Shown here: one piece after another, positions 27,924 through 37,934 of the stretch
How positions within the stretch are numbered: the stretch's first letter is position 1
How the letters are laid out: each line of letters begins with the position of its first letter
DNA from: JAIPDZ01 sp034522175
GTDB lineage: Bacteria > Desulfobacterota > DSM-4660 > Desulfatiglandales > Desulfatiglandaceae
Direction of reading: 5' to 3'
Assembly: GCA_034522175.1 (NCBI GenBank)
Contig: JAXHLQ010000001.1
Span: 124,001 to 188,000 of the forward strand
DNA length: 64,000 nt
Notes under the pieces: model-generated
Database searches by the model: none
Seen by the model: only the letters and a program-made list of their open reading frames with translations
What the model was told of the DNA's origin: nothing
Program-made: the position numbers and the translations under genes

Positions 27924-28945
27924 TTAATTGAAAAAGTCATCCCGCGCCTTTTTGATCTGCAGAAGGTTTTCAAGGGGCGTCGGCGGTGCGACACCGCATC
28001 CGGGACAGAGGAAATCCGTGCCGTTTTCCAGGGCCTGGGTGGCCTCCTGGTACACTTCCTCCGGAGTCCCGTTAAACAGGGTGGTGGCGGTGGCCACATT
28101 CCCGAACACCTTGACCCCTTCTCGTGGGCGATTTCCACGGCCCGCTTCATGTCCGCCTTCTCTTCGATACTGATGCCCGCCACCCCGGTATCGCACATCA
28201 TGTCGATGATGGAGTCGGTATTCCCGCAGATATGGAGGACCACCGGACCTTTGGCCCGCTCCACCACCTGCTTTAAGATGGGCTGGGTATGTTTTTCAAA
28301 GAATTTGTTCCTCAAAAGCGCCGGGCCCGCCGTGGGTTCCGCAAATACGTAGTAGTCTGCTCCGTTGTCGAACGCAAAGTTTTCAGCCGCCACGGCCGCC
28401 TCCCGGGTAACCTCCAGCACGGTGTTGATATTATCCGGATTTTTGTAAATCCACTTCATGAACTGCTCGGTTCCCACCAGGTTTGCAGCGCAGGTGAAGG
28501 GCCCTTCGGTCTCTCCGAACACGATGAGGTCATCCCCCGCCTTCTCCTTCAGCAGTCGGAAGTGTTCCTTAAACATGGGGAATCGGCCCCGTTCCAGATA
28601 GTCTGACGGAAATTCGATGTTTTCAATGCTGTCGGCATAGGGGTGGCCATGGATGGAATACTGAATATCCTTCTGAGGCGTACCCAGTTTGCACCCAAAG
28701 GCCTCGCTCAACCCCACAATATCCCATCCCATGGCCTTTACCCATTCAAATTTCCCGTATTTGTGACCGGCATAGGACAGCTCCGTCATGGCCACCGGAT
28801 CGGTATCGGCGAGGGGTCTGGCATACCCGCACTTGTCCATAAAGTCCACCACGCCGTAGGTGGTGGTGCTCCCGGAAGGTGTCATATCCACATCCTTCCC
28901 CGTAAACCGGTTCCAGAATCTCTCCCTTAAACTCATCTGCGCCAT
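27924..28945 (-). CDS. UroD-family corrinoid methyltransferase (MtaA/MtbA-like), frame break
   Basis: A 340-residue uroporphyrinogen-decarboxylase-fold methyltransferase. The zinc ligands of MtaA/MtbA-type enzymes are visible as VLHICGNTDSI (H-x-C) and, in the alternative frame, FLCPGCGVAPPTPLENL. The frame shifts near 28117 at a run of C on the plus strand; after it the protein continues HEKG-VKVFGNVATATTLF to a stop at 27924. Such enzymes either demethylate a substrate onto a corrinoid protein or move the methyl group from the corrinoid to an acceptor thiol or folate. It is the second UroD-type gene in the block. Confidence 0.85.
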
Positions 28946-29133
28946 TTTATTGACCTCCCCATAGCGGATTTATGATTGGTGATTGGTGATTGTCGATTGA
29001 AAAACATTTCTACCACCTCAAGAAGAGATGCTCAAGCCCTTAGGGCTCGCTCCAGCACACTGATCTTCGGTTGACTGGATCGATGGAAAAACACCCTCCC
29101 GTCCCATCCAATACGACGAGGTGGGAAATGCGG

Positions 29134-29480
29134 TCACCGAGGATCATCCTCAAACGTCAGTGTCGCATCCTTCGGAAGCGCGAGCCCCAATGCCACCTCG
29201 GCCGCCTTGACCACGGACACGGGTATGGGGCAGGCCACATGGCATCGGGCGCGTTCGGCACACAGAAAAACAGGGTTTTTCGTGTGGGCAAAAAGAGGTC
29301 CTTCATGGACAGCCGTCCCAGGCACGGGCGCAATTTTTGAATCTGTTCGCACGCCGATTGGATATCGAGATGAACCTCTCGGCCTTCTCTTTTGGCCTTA
29401 ATGGTGCAGGGGAAGCCGCAGATACCCGGTTCAACACGCACCGAGACCCCTTTTGATGCATCGTCAGGCTTCGTGATCAT
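29134..29480 (-). CDS. DUF6951-like protein (frame break)
   Basis: About 115 residues read in two frames. The N-terminal part has SVRVEPGICGFPCTIKAKRE and HLDIQSACEQIQKL. After a shift near 29279 (T run) the protein continues NPVFLCAERARCHVACPIPV and VVKAAEVALGLALPKD. The cysteine pattern (GICGF, SAC, CHVACP) suggests metal or corrinoid binding. I associate this family with corrinoid methyltransferase loci from memory; its biochemical role is not known to me. It sits between the RACo-type activator gene and the second UroD-type gene, on the same strand. Confidence 0.65.
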
Positions 29481-29494
29481 TGTTGTCTATGGGC

Positions 29495-31574
29495 CTATTT
29501 CTGATGAAGTATTTCGTCTGGCACCAGCCCTTCAAGATGCGGAAATTCATCCGTCATATGAGGAATTTGCATGGATTCCATAAACTGTTTTTCGAAGTCT
29601 TCTTCCACCGTCAATTCAATATATTCCACATTGCGTGCGACCCAGTTGGCATCGGCCCGCATCTTTTTGTCCAGCAACACCACCCGTGCCCCATCACCGG
29701 CCGCGTTTCCAATGGAAAGGACCTTTTCCACTTCGCAGTCCGGAAACAACCCCATAATCAGGGCCTTTTCCCGGTTCACATGCGTGCCGAAGGCGCCGGC
29801 GATCTTGATACTGTCCACCTTGTCCACGCCCATGCGTCGCATCATGAGTTTACACCCCGTGTACAGCGCCCCCTTGGCCAGCTGTATCTGACGGATATCC
29901 TTCTGGGTGATGACCACATCCTTGCCAATGGAGGTCTCATCGGCCCAGGCAATGACGAATTCCTTCTGTCTCGGATTGTCCGGATTTTTTCGAAAGCGAT
30001 CAGACTTCTGATCCTTGGAAAAGCGGCCGCTCTTGGCCACCACACCGGACCGGTAGAGTTCCGCCAGCACATCCAGAATACCGGACCCGCAGATCCCCTT
30101 GGTCTTCATCTCTTCGGGCTTGGAGTATTTCAGCCATGCATCCCGGCCGATCACCTTGTAATCGACCTCATGGGTTTCCGGATCGATCTTGATCCGCTCG
30201 ATGGCCCCCGGTGCGGCCCGCATTCCAAAGGCCAACTGGGCCCCCTCTAAGGCCGGACCCGTGGCACAGGAGGAGGAGATCAGCTTGTTTTTATTACCCA
30301 GGACCAGTTCGCCGTTGGTTCCGATGTCAATGATGAGCTGGAGCTCCTCACTCCGGTAGGGTTTTTCCGAAATCAGCACGCACACGTTGTCTGCGCCCAC
30401 GAACCCGGCTTCGTTGGGCATGATAAAAACATTGGAAGACGGGTTGATGTTGAGCCCCAGATCCCTGGCCCGAATATCCAGACTGCGATGCACCACCGGC
30501 GGAAAGGGGGCCAGCCCCACATACTGGGGATCCAGCTTGAGCATGATATGGTGCATGGCCGTATTGCCCCCCAGGGTGACATCCACAATATCGGAGGTCT
30601 CCAGCCGAAGATCAGGGCTTCCCCTCCTCGGGCGCCTCCACGATGACAAATTCCCCGTCTTCATCCTTTATGGATTTACCGTCTTCATCCTTTTGTTTCT
30701 CAGTAGGGGGGTGGGTAGCCTCACAGGCCTTTCGGACCAGGTCATTGAGTCCCTCCCAAAGGTCATTGCTCATCCGCTCCAGGCCCCCGGGGTTCTGCAT
30801 GTGAAAGGTGATCCGCGCCATAACGTCTTCCCCGTACTTGCACTGGGGATTCATCATGGAGACGGTCTCCAGGACCTGCATGGTCCCCATATTACACAAA
30901 TAAGCCGCTATGGTGGTGGTCCCCACATCGATGGCGATCCCGTAATAATCCTCCACCTTCCCCGGCCACAGCTTGATGATCTCTTTTTCATCCCACACCG
31001 CTGCGGTAATGGTCCACTCTCCCTCGCGAATCGTGCCGGGCAACTTTCTGAGCGTATGCCAGTCAATGGAGAGATTTTTGAGCCCGTGATCCTTTTCCAG
31101 ACCCTGGGTCATCCGTTCAAAATCCCCCAGCGGGTCTTCAAAGGTGGGCGGTGTAACCGTCACCGTATACAGCTTGACCGCAGGATCCCATTCGATCTCA
31201 ATGTCCCGTGCCGCCTTGCTGACCACCTGTTTGCCGGCCCGGGATTCCTCGGGGACAAAGATGAGGAGATCCCCCCGGACCTCAGCCACACAACCGAGAC
31301 GGTACCCGGCCTCCCGCTGGTCAGGAGTTATGAATTTCTCCTCTTCCTTCTGCCACGGACCCACATGATCCTTCCCGGAAACCACACCGAACTTTTCAAA
31401 GGATCCCTCCTCCACACGGACCTTGCACTTCCCACAGACCTTTTTCTCTCCGCACAGGGTTTCAATGTCTACACCGAGCTGTCGGGACGCCTCAACAATA
31501 TTGATCCCCTTGTCGACCTCCCCCCGCCTTCCGGAGGGTTGAAAAATGACCTTTGCCTTCCCTTTATCACTCAT
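29495..31574 (-). CDS. mtoD: RACo-type corrinoid activation protein (frame break)
   Basis: A reductive activator of corrinoid-dependent methyltransferases, about 690 residues in two frames joined near 30622 (CCCC). The N-terminus is a [2Fe-2S] ferredoxin domain (ETLCGEKKVCGKCKVRVEEG and a later LGCVAEVRGDLLI). The C-terminal DUF4445/ASKHA ATPase has YGIAIDVGTTTIAAYL, DVTLGGNTAMHHI, LIIDIGTNGELVLG, GICGSGILDVLAEL and KIAGAFGTHVNREKAL. It would reduce inactive Co(II) corrinoid to Co(I) using ATP. It follows the corrinoid protein gene directly. The symbol mtoD reflects resemblance of the gene set to archaeal mtoABCD and is not proof of the same substrate. Confidence 0.9.
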
Positions 31575-31613
31575 TACGGCGATACTCCTGACTTGGTATG
31601 TGGCGGTTGAATG

Positions 31614-32293
31614 TTACTTGTTCTGCATTTCCCGCAACCGGCTGATCATCTTTATGGCTTCCTGCACGGCGTTGCCGGCCGACTCGGCATACCCGTCCGC
31701 ACCAAACAGATCCGCCGTATCACTGGTCACCGGCGCACCTCCCAGCATGATGGCCACATCCGGGTTTTTCTCCTTGATCATCTTGATGACCTTTTCCATC
31801 CCCATCATGGTGGTGGTCATCATGGCGGAGAGGGCCACGATTTCAGAGTCGGTACGGAGCTGCTCTTCCACAAACTTCTCCAAGGGGACATCGCGACCCA
31901 GGTCATGGACCGTAAACCCCGCCACTTCGAACATCATCTTAATGATGTTCTTGCCGATGTCGTGCACATCCCCCTGAACCGTACCGATCACCACCTGTCC
32001 CTTGGGTTTATCCCCCAGATCCTCCAACGTGATATGCGGTTGCAGAATGTCCAGGCCGGCATACAGGGCGTCGGCGCACATGAGGAGTTCAGGCACGAAA
32101 TACTCCTGCTGATCATACAACTCCCCCACTTCTTCCATACCTGCGGCAAGCCCGTTCATCACCGCATCGTAGGCATTCAGCCCTTCGTCGAGCACTTTCT
32201 GCGCGGCTTCCTTGACCTGGTCTTCTTCAAACTCCACCACGCCCTCGTGAAGTTCCTTTAACAATGCTTCTTCGTGTCTCTTCTTTTTCCCAT
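31614..32293 (-). CDS. mtoC: Methyltransferase corrinoid protein
   Basis: About 225 residues with the MtaC/MtbC/MtoC layout. An N-terminal helical cap (AYDAVMNGLAAGMEEVGELY and YFVPELLMCADALYAGLDIL) is followed by a cobalamin domain with GTVQGDVHDIGKNIIKMM (DxHxxG) and LSAMMTTTMMGMEKVI and GGAPVTSDTADLFGADGY. It carries the methyl group between the two methyltransferases. The best start is ATG 32293, eight bases after GGGAGGG (32302-32308), but that codon is out of frame with the rest by one base. An A-run just after it (about 32285) has probably lost one A; the frame upstream has no good start. Confidence 0.92.
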
Positions 32294-32313
32294 GGGTTAT
32301 ACCCTCCCTTTTA

Positions 32314-33370
32314 TTAAAGCCTTCCGACCGCCGGTGTTGCGGCCTTCCCGTATTCCCGTACCGCTGCCACATAGGCTTTCACGTTCTCTTCTTTGACATC
32401 GGGCCACAGATCACATCCCGGCCAGACCGCATCCACCCCATCGTCGATACACTTCTTGATGACCGCACCCACCTCAGATGCCTCCCTCTGAACCAGGGTG
32501 CCATAGGGATCGAAATTGCCCAGGATCAGCGCATCATCCCCCAGCTTCTTACGGGATTCCGCCACATCGTTTTTCTGGTCGACACTCACTGCATCCGCCC
32601 CACAGTCGTTCATCATCTCAATAATCAAATCCGTGGACCCGCAGATGTGATTAATCTTGGGGGATTTCAATTCGGCAAAGACCTTCTCCAGATTGGGCTT
32701 GATCAAGGTCTTCCACATCTTCGGAGAAAGCAGAATCCGTGCCCGACCCCATCTCACGGATATTGATATAGTCTACGCCCACATCCTGGTAGTGTTTGGC
32801 CACGGTAATCACCAGGTCGGTCATCTTGGATAAAAATCCTTCCACACGGTCTTTATCTTTCCTCAGCCCCTTGAGAAGAACATCCAGTTCGATCAACTGC
32901 CCCGCCATGGTAAACGGGCCCAGCACCCATCCGCCCACGGCGAGTTTGCCGCCGTCGTGATCTTTAACGATTTTCAGCGCCTCATCCACCACCGGCATCC
33001 GACCCTGTTCGAAGATAACATTCAGGTCATCCGGCATATCCACCTCATCCAGGGTGGCCCATTTGGATGGCACCGTGGGATACAGGATGCCTTCGGCGTC
33101 ATCGTAGAGACTTACGCCCTCCCCAGGGCCTCGGGCACCGTACACATATCATCAGGGAACCACCACCCCGTCAAAGCCGAACATCTCGGCACTGGTGATG
33201 GCGGAACCCGCCAGGTATTCGGCTGATCCGTGGACCTGTGCAAAACGGATGCCCATCTTATCGATGGCCTGCACGGTCACCGTACCCATACCGCTGAAGC
33301 AGGGCATCTGATCTACCGGTTGTCGCTTAAAAAACTGCGTCACGCGTTCTTTTGGGGTCATTGTCATCAT
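32314..33370 (-). CDS. mtoB: UroD-family O/N-demethylase-like methyltransferase (several frame breaks)
   Basis: A UroD-fold methyltransferase of about 350 residues spread over frames that change near 33151, 33121 and 32738. The pieces read MTPKERVTQFFKRQPVDQMP, GFDGVVVPDDMCTVPEALG, GVSLYDDAEGILYPTVPSKW, LAVGGWVLGPFTMAGQLIEL, HYQDVGVDYINIREMGSGTD, LLSPKMWKTLIKPNLEKVFA and INHICGSTDLIIEMMNDCGA. The end carries WPGCDLWPDV. The H-x-C in NHICGST and the late cysteine are the zinc ligands of this family. By position between the MtrH-like and corrinoid genes it is the best candidate for the substrate-demethylating subunit. Confidence 0.85.
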
Positions 33371-33406
33371 TCACTTGCTCCTTAGTACATAAGGTTTTCG
33401 GTTTGT

Positions 33407-34357
33407 TTACATCCCTTTCAGCTGGGACACGAAGTCTGGAAACAGTTTGTTCAGAGGATGGGATTCTGATTCCGGCAACGTCTTTTTCTCAGCAAATGCA
33501 GCCGCCGCCGTAAAGGCGTCGGCCATGGCCACGGCCGGAAAAATCCGTTCGGCCCCGGCCATGGGGCCCGAGAAAATCATGTCATGATACATGAACGCGG
33601 CCAGTCCTTCCAGGGCCGCATCGGCCGCGGCCCAGCCTTTAAATCCCCACATCTCTCTCGCCTCTTTCCACATGTACGACCCGTTGGAGGGCGCACTGGA
33701 TGTGGGAAACCCCCATTTTTCCTTGATCAGCTGATTGGCGAGGCCGCAGAACGCAGTGGCCGGCCCGTTCATCACCGATGTGTCCACAAAGATGGATTCA
33801 AACCGGGCACCCGCCTTGTCGATGGCATCCAGAAGTTTCTGGGTCCCGGTGATCCGGCCCTGGGGCAGTTGATCCGCCATGTCAAAGGCCACCAACAGGA
33901 CATGCTTGACCCCCAGTTGAGAAATTTCCCGAATCTCCGTCTCCAGATCCTCTTCCCACACCGTGAGGCTGTTATAGAACATACGGTCTAAGAGGCCTTT
34001 TTCCGCGCAATAGGCGGCCCCGGCCAGTTTCGGCTTCATCTGCCAGGCGTCGATACAAAAGGGCATATCACTGACCGAGGTCACAAAATCCACGTAGGTC
34101 TCAAATTCTTTACCCGTATTGGCCACGATGTCCGCCATACCCGGCACGCCGGTCTCGGCCCACATTCTGTCCTGGGTCTTGAGCAGGGTCTCGGCCCGTT
34201 TTTCATCAAAGCCCTCTTTTCGCTTCCCTTCAAAGACCCGGTCCCCTTTCTGAAAGATGGATGAGCACACCACCGTAGGGTTTTCCCCGGGCTGGCCCCC
34301 GAATTTCACGCCGCCGATCTCACAGACATTCTGCTTTGTCGAAAAATTTACCAGCAT
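33407..34357 (-). CDS. mtoA: MtrH-family methyltransferase
   Basis: A 316-residue member of the MtrH family (TIM barrel, pterin-binding). It starts MLVNFSTKQNVCEIGGVKFG then GGQPGENPTVVCSSIFQKGD and contains GVPGMADIVANTGKEFETYV, MPFCIDAWQMKPKLAGAAYC, VLLVAFDMADQLP and DTSVMNGPATAFCGLANQLI. I place the start at ATG 34357 directly after AGGAGGAG. MtrH-type proteins transfer the methyl group between a corrinoid and tetrahydromethanopterin or tetrahydrofolate; in Mto systems MtoA does this. In a bacterium the acceptor would be tetrahydrofolate. It is the first gene of the methyltransferase set. Confidence 0.9.
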   Translation of the reverse strand: MLVNFSTKQNVCEIGGVKFGGQPGENPTVVCSSIFQKGDRVFEGKRKEGFDEKRAETLLKTQDRMWAETGVPGMADIVANTGKEFETYVDFVTSVSDMPFCIDAWQMKPKLAGAAYCAEKGLLDRMFYNSLTVWEEDLETEIREISQLGVKHVLLVAFDMADQLPQGRITGTQKLLDAIDKAGARFESIFVDTSVMNGPATAFCGLANQLIKEKWGFPTSSAPSNGSYMWKEAREMWGFKGWAAADAALEGLAAFMYHDMIFSGPMAGAERIFPAVAMADAFTAAAAFAEKKTLPESESHPLNKLFPDFVSQLKGM

Positions 34358-34431
34358 AACTCCTCCTGACCTTTTGGCTTCAATTTCTGTTTCACACAAT
34401 CGTTCAGAATGCGCTCGGACACACCGGACCC

Positions 34432-35160
34432 TTATACCGCAAGGTGCTGCTTGATAATATCCTGATCCGCTATCAATTCCTCTGAGGTGGCGGTCTGCGC
34501 GACTTTACCTTTGATGCCCATAAGATAGTGCCTTGAGGCCACCTTTAATGCCATTCGATGGTTCTGCTCCACAAGGAGAAGGGTCAGGCCCGATTGCAGA
34601 CAGAAAAGGAGAATCGGTTGGATCACCTCATACACCAAAAGCGGTGCAAGTCCCTGGGACGGCTCATCCAGCAGCATAATGACAGGGTTTCCCATCAGGG
34701 CCCGACCAATGGCGAGCATCTGTTGTTCTCCACCGCTGAGCGTGGAACCGTCCTGCCGGTTTCTGGTCTTGAGCACAGGAAAATGGCTGTACACCTTCTC
34801 CATGCTCCACGCCTCTTCCTCCCCTGATGGCTTTGCCGCCAACTTGAGATTTTCTTCCACACTTACCCCCGGAAAGATATGCCTTTCAGCCGGGACATAC
34901 CCGATACCTTTTCTGACCACCCTGTGGGGAGGCCATCGGGTGGTGTCTTCCCCGTTGATCCGGATCCTTCCCTTTCGGGGCGGGGTAAGGCCCAGAATGG
35001 ACCGGAGGGTCGTTGTCTTTCCCACGCCGTTTCTGCCCAGGATGGAAACCGCCTCAAGCCGGTTCACGTCCATGGAAAGCCCTTGGATAATATGGCTTCT
35101 TCCATAGTAGGTGTGGAGGTCCTCGATTTGAAGAATTTTCTCTGCTTCGTGCTCAGCCAT
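34432..35160 (-). CDS. livF: Branched-chain amino-acid-type ABC transporter ATPase LivF
   Basis: A 242-residue ABC ATPase. It has SMDVNRLEAVSILGRNGVGK (Walker A), RQDGSTLSGGEQQMLAIGRA (signature) and PVIMLLDEPSQGLAPLLVYE (Walker B), ending with the short LivF tail. The start at ATG 35160 (MAEHEAEKILQIEDL) overlaps the end of livG by 8 bases. It pairs with LivG to power the LivHM permease. Proximity to the corrinoid genes suggests the importer supplies the demethylation substrate, possibly an organic acid or aromatic carboxylate, since Liv-type systems often carry these. Confidence 0.92.
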   Translation of the reverse strand: MAEHEAEKILQIEDLHTYYGRSHIIQGLSMDVNRLEAVSILGRNGVGKTTTLRSILGLTPPRKGRIRINGEDTTRWPPHRVVRKGIGYVPAERHIFPGVSVEENLKLAAKPSGEEEAWSMEKVYSHFPVLKTRNRQDGSTLSGGEQQMLAIGRALMGNPVIMLLDEPSQGLAPLLVYEVIQPILLFCLQSGLTLLLVEQNHRMALKVASRHYLMGIKGKVAQTATSEELIADQDIIKQHLAV

Positions 35161-35896
35161 GGCCGAGATAAGCCTCCTTGACCAGTTCGTTGTCCTGAAT
35201 CGTCCGGGGAGATCCTTCCGCAATGATGCGCCCCTGATCCAGGACCATGATTTCATCTGAAATTCTCATGACCACATCCATATCATGTTCCACCAGGACC
35301 ACTGCGATGGTATCGGTCAGTCCCTTAATAAGCTGAGCAATATGTTCGGTTTCCGCAGGCGACATCCCTGCCGTGGGTTCGTCCAGAAAAAGGATCTTGG
35401 GATCGCCGGCCAGGGCCATAGCGACTTCCAGGAGACGCTGGTCCCCGTGTGCGAGGTTGCTGGAAGGCACGTCCGCTTTGTCCTGCAACTCCAAACGGTT
35501 GAGGATCTCCCAGGTCTTTGTATTGACGTTTTTGAGGCCTTCTCTTGCTGAAAAAACCCTCAATGATCCGCCGATCTCGGTCTGGGCTGCAATCCGCACA
35601 TTTTCAAATACACTCAACCCCATAAATATGCTGGTGATCTGAAAGGTGCGACAAATGCCCAAACGGACCAGCACATGCGCAGGCCTATTGGTGACATCCT
35701 GTTCTTCGAACACCACTGCACCGGAACTGGCAGGAAGCTTCCCTGTGATGACATTAATAAAGGTCGTCTTTCCGGCTCCGTTGGGCCCGATAATGGACCG
35801 GAGCTGTTTGGCCTTAAATTCCGAATTCACATCGTTGACGGCAAGCACCCCGCCAAAATGCTTGTGAAGGCTCTTTGTGCTCAGGATGGTGGTCAT
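35153..35896 (-). CDS. livG: Branched-chain amino-acid-type ABC transporter ATPase LivG
   Basis: A 247-residue ATPase with SIIGPNGAGKTTFINVITGK (Walker A), SSNLAHGDQRLLEVAMALAG (signature variant LAHGDQ) and ILFLDEPTAGMSPAETEHIA (Walker B). It has the C-terminal helix LVKEAYLGHG typical of LivG. The start is ATG 35896, 9 bases after the livM stop. It works with LivF as the heterodimeric motor of the importer. Confidence 0.93.
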   Translation of the reverse strand: MTTILSTKSLHKHFGGVLAVNDVNSEFKAKQLRSIIGPNGAGKTTFINVITGKLPASSGAVVFEEQDVTNRPAHVLVRLGICRTFQITSIFMGLSVFENVRIAAQTEIGGSLRVFSAREGLKNVNTKTWEILNRLELQDKADVPSSNLAHGDQRLLEVAMALAGDPKILFLDEPTAGMSPAETEHIAQLIKGLTDTIAVVLVEHDMDVVMRISDEIMVLDQGRIIAEGSPRTIQDNELVKEAYLGHG

Positions 35897-35905
35897 AGAT
35901 CTTGA

Positions 35906-36904
35906 TCATTCCTTTCTGAAGCGCGTCAGGTAATCCCCCAGGCCGATAAAGCCTCTCGGCAGGAACAGCACCAGTATGATCACGACCAGCCCCACGAACA
36001 ACTCCCAGTGTTGGGTCATGGTGCTGATGTAATCCTGCATAAAGATAAAAATGCCCGCCCCCACAATGGGTCCCCACAAAGACCCCATCCCCCCGACCAG
36101 GACCATCATGAGGACCCCGGCTCCGGCGAACGCACTCATGGTGGTGGGCCCAATATAACCGCGGTAAAGGATGAACAGTCCCCCGCTCACACCGGCCAGC
36201 ATACAGGCATACATCCATCCGTACAGCTTATATCTGCGGATATTGATGCCCACAAACGAGGCCCTCTCCTCGTTTTCCCGGATGGCCTCCAACACCGCTC
36301 CAAAGGGGGAATGGATAATCCGCCAAGTGAGTAAAAAACAGAAGAATACGATGCACAGGCTGAAAAGATACATGGTCGTAGGGTTCCCGGAGTTGCCCAG
36401 GGTTATGCCGACCACCTGGATGTCCGGGTGCGGCACCCCCATTAGCCCGTCATCGCCTCCGGTCAAGCTATACCACTTCCATACGATGGTATAAAACATC
36501 ATACCGAAGGCCAGGGTCAAAAGGGCAAAGGCAAGGCCGCCGGTACGCACCTGAACCCACCCTACGGGAAGAGCGATGGCGGATGTCACCACCACGCCTG
36601 CGAGAAGCGCCAGCCACAGAGAGGATGGCGCCACATGAATCAGAAACAGACCCACCACATAGGCCCCCAGTCCGAGGTAGGCGTTGTGCATAAAGGAGAG
36701 AAGGCCGGTGTACCCCAAAAGCACATCCAGACTCATGGCGAGGAGACCGTAGATCAGCATCTCGTTGACCAGGCTTATGTAGAAGCGATTGGTCACCACA
36801 AACGGGAACAAGGTCAGACAGGCGACCACAATGAGGAGGGCCACGATTTTCATGGGGTGGGTGCTTTGCCTCTTTGTGCCCATTTCAGACATTCGAGCAT
36901 CCAT
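35906..36904 (-). CDS. livM: Branched-chain amino-acid-type ABC transporter permease LivM
   Basis: A 332-residue membrane protein with about nine hydrophobic segments, including LLAMSLDVLLGYTGLLSFMH and WRIIHSPFGAVLEAIRENEE, the latter the cytoplasmic EAA-like loop. I place the start at ATG 36904, one base after the livH stop and behind GAAGGAAGG. It forms the translocation pore with LivH. Confidence 0.92.
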   Translation of the reverse strand: MDARMSEMGTKRQSTHPMKIVALLIVVACLTLFPFVVTNRFYISLVNEMLIYGLLAMSLDVLLGYTGLLSFMHNAYLGLGAYVVGLFLIHVAPSSLWLALLAGVVVTSAIALPVGWVQVRTGGLAFALLTLAFGMMFYTIVWKWYSLTGGDDGLMGVPHPDIQVVGITLGNSGNPTTMYLFSLCIVFFCFLLTWRIIHSPFGAVLEAIRENEERASFVGINIRRYKLYGWMYACMLAGVSGGLFILYRGYIGPTTMSAFAGAGVLMMVLVGGMGSLWGPIVGAGIFIFMQDYISTMTQHWELFVGLVVIILVLFLPRGFIGLGDYLTRFRKE

Positions 36905-36905
36905 A

Positions 36906-37781
36906 TTACTCAAACCTTCCTTCTCCGAGAAGTCCACGGGGCATAAAGGCCAGAATAAGGGCCATCATCATATAGACAATCACCATGGCCAGATCCGTGA
37001 CAAAAAATTCAGCCAGGGTCTGAACCAACCCAATCAGAAAGGCCGCCAGCACAGCACCCCGCAGGCTGCCCAACCCCCCGATCACAATGACCACAAAAGA
37101 ACTGATCAGCATTTCATGCCCCATGATGGGATCTATGGTGTACAGCGGACCTGAAATCACCCCGGCAATGCCGGCCAGAATACAGCCCAGGGCAAATGCC
37201 CCCGCATGGACAAAGGTCATATTGATTCCCATGCACGATACCATCTCGGGAATGCTGCTGGCGGCCCTGAGGATGATCCCCAGTTTCGTCTTTCCCAGAA
37301 AAAGCATCAATCCGATCATGGCCACAGCCGTGGTCAGGAGGGTAACCAACCGAAAAACCGGGTAGTGGGTTCCTGCGATGGGAAGGGTCTGTCTCAGAAA
37401 CTGAGGCAGTTCAATAAAGCGGGGCTCATTCCCCCAAAAATATTTGATCAAACCATCCAGAAAAAACATGAGTCCGTAGGTGAGGATCAGCGTATAGACA
37501 ATGGATCGTTTTCGTACCGGCACGATAATGACCCGCTCGATGATCAGTCCCACCACGGCGATCATGAGAGGAGCGATGAGCAGCGCCACAAAGTAATTGA
37601 CACCCGAGGCCACCAGTGTAAACCCCGCATAGGCCCCGAGGGCATAGAGAGACCCGTGGGCCAGGTTCATCACCCGGCTCAGTCCGTAAATGATATTGAG
37701 CCCAATGGCCACAATTAACAACACACCGCCCAAAACCAGGCTATTCAGAATAATATCTACGGCAATAGCAGTGAAGCTCAT
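36906..37781 (-). CDS. livH: Branched-chain amino-acid-type ABC transporter permease LivH
   Basis: A 291-residue permease with about eight membrane segments (ILNSLVLGGVLLIVAIGLNI, IYGLSRVMNLAHGSLYALGA) and the conserved loop TKLGIILRAASSIPEMVSCM. It lies 153 bases downstream of the binding-protein gene, from which it is separated by a strong hairpin, and one base upstream of livM. The gene order K-H-M-G-F is the usual Liv order. Confidence 0.93.
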   Translation of the reverse strand: MSFTAIAVDIILNSLVLGGVLLIVAIGLNIIYGLSRVMNLAHGSLYALGAYAGFTLVASGVNYFVALLIAPLMIAVVGLIIERVIIVPVRKRSIVYTLILTYGLMFFLDGLIKYFWGNEPRFIELPQFLRQTLPIAGTHYPVFRLVTLLTTAVAMIGLMLFLGKTKLGIILRAASSIPEMVSCMGINMTFVHAGAFALGCILAGIAGVISGPLYTIDPIMGHEMLISSFVVIVIGGLGSLRGAVLAAFLIGLVQTLAEFFVTDLAMVIVYMMMALILAFMPRGLLGEGRFE

Positions 37782-37873
37782 ATCATTTTCCTGTTGATGC
37801 TTCGCAGGGGTTCAGAGCAAATTGGTTCTGGAGAAAGTCATCCCAAAACCTTCCATGTTCTGTGCAGGGCATT

Positions 37874-37906
37874 CCGCAATCCGCTGCAAAAAGCAGCGGA
37901 CTGCGG
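37874..37906 (-). terminator. Intra-operon hairpin after the binding-protein gene
   Basis: CCGCAATCCGCTGC and GCAGCGGACTGCGG form a 14-bp stem with one mismatch around AAAAA, in the spacer between livK and livH. There is no U-run, so full termination is uncertain. Such hairpins protect the 3' end of the binding-protein message and lower downstream expression, giving excess binding protein. Confidence 0.6.
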
Positions 37907-37934
37907 ATAAACCCACAACCATCACATCATAGGA

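Noticed and set aside
30387..31610. 407-codon plus-strand frame over the RACo-like gene
   Set aside because: The sense product matches ferredoxin and ASKHA domains on both sides of the frame break.
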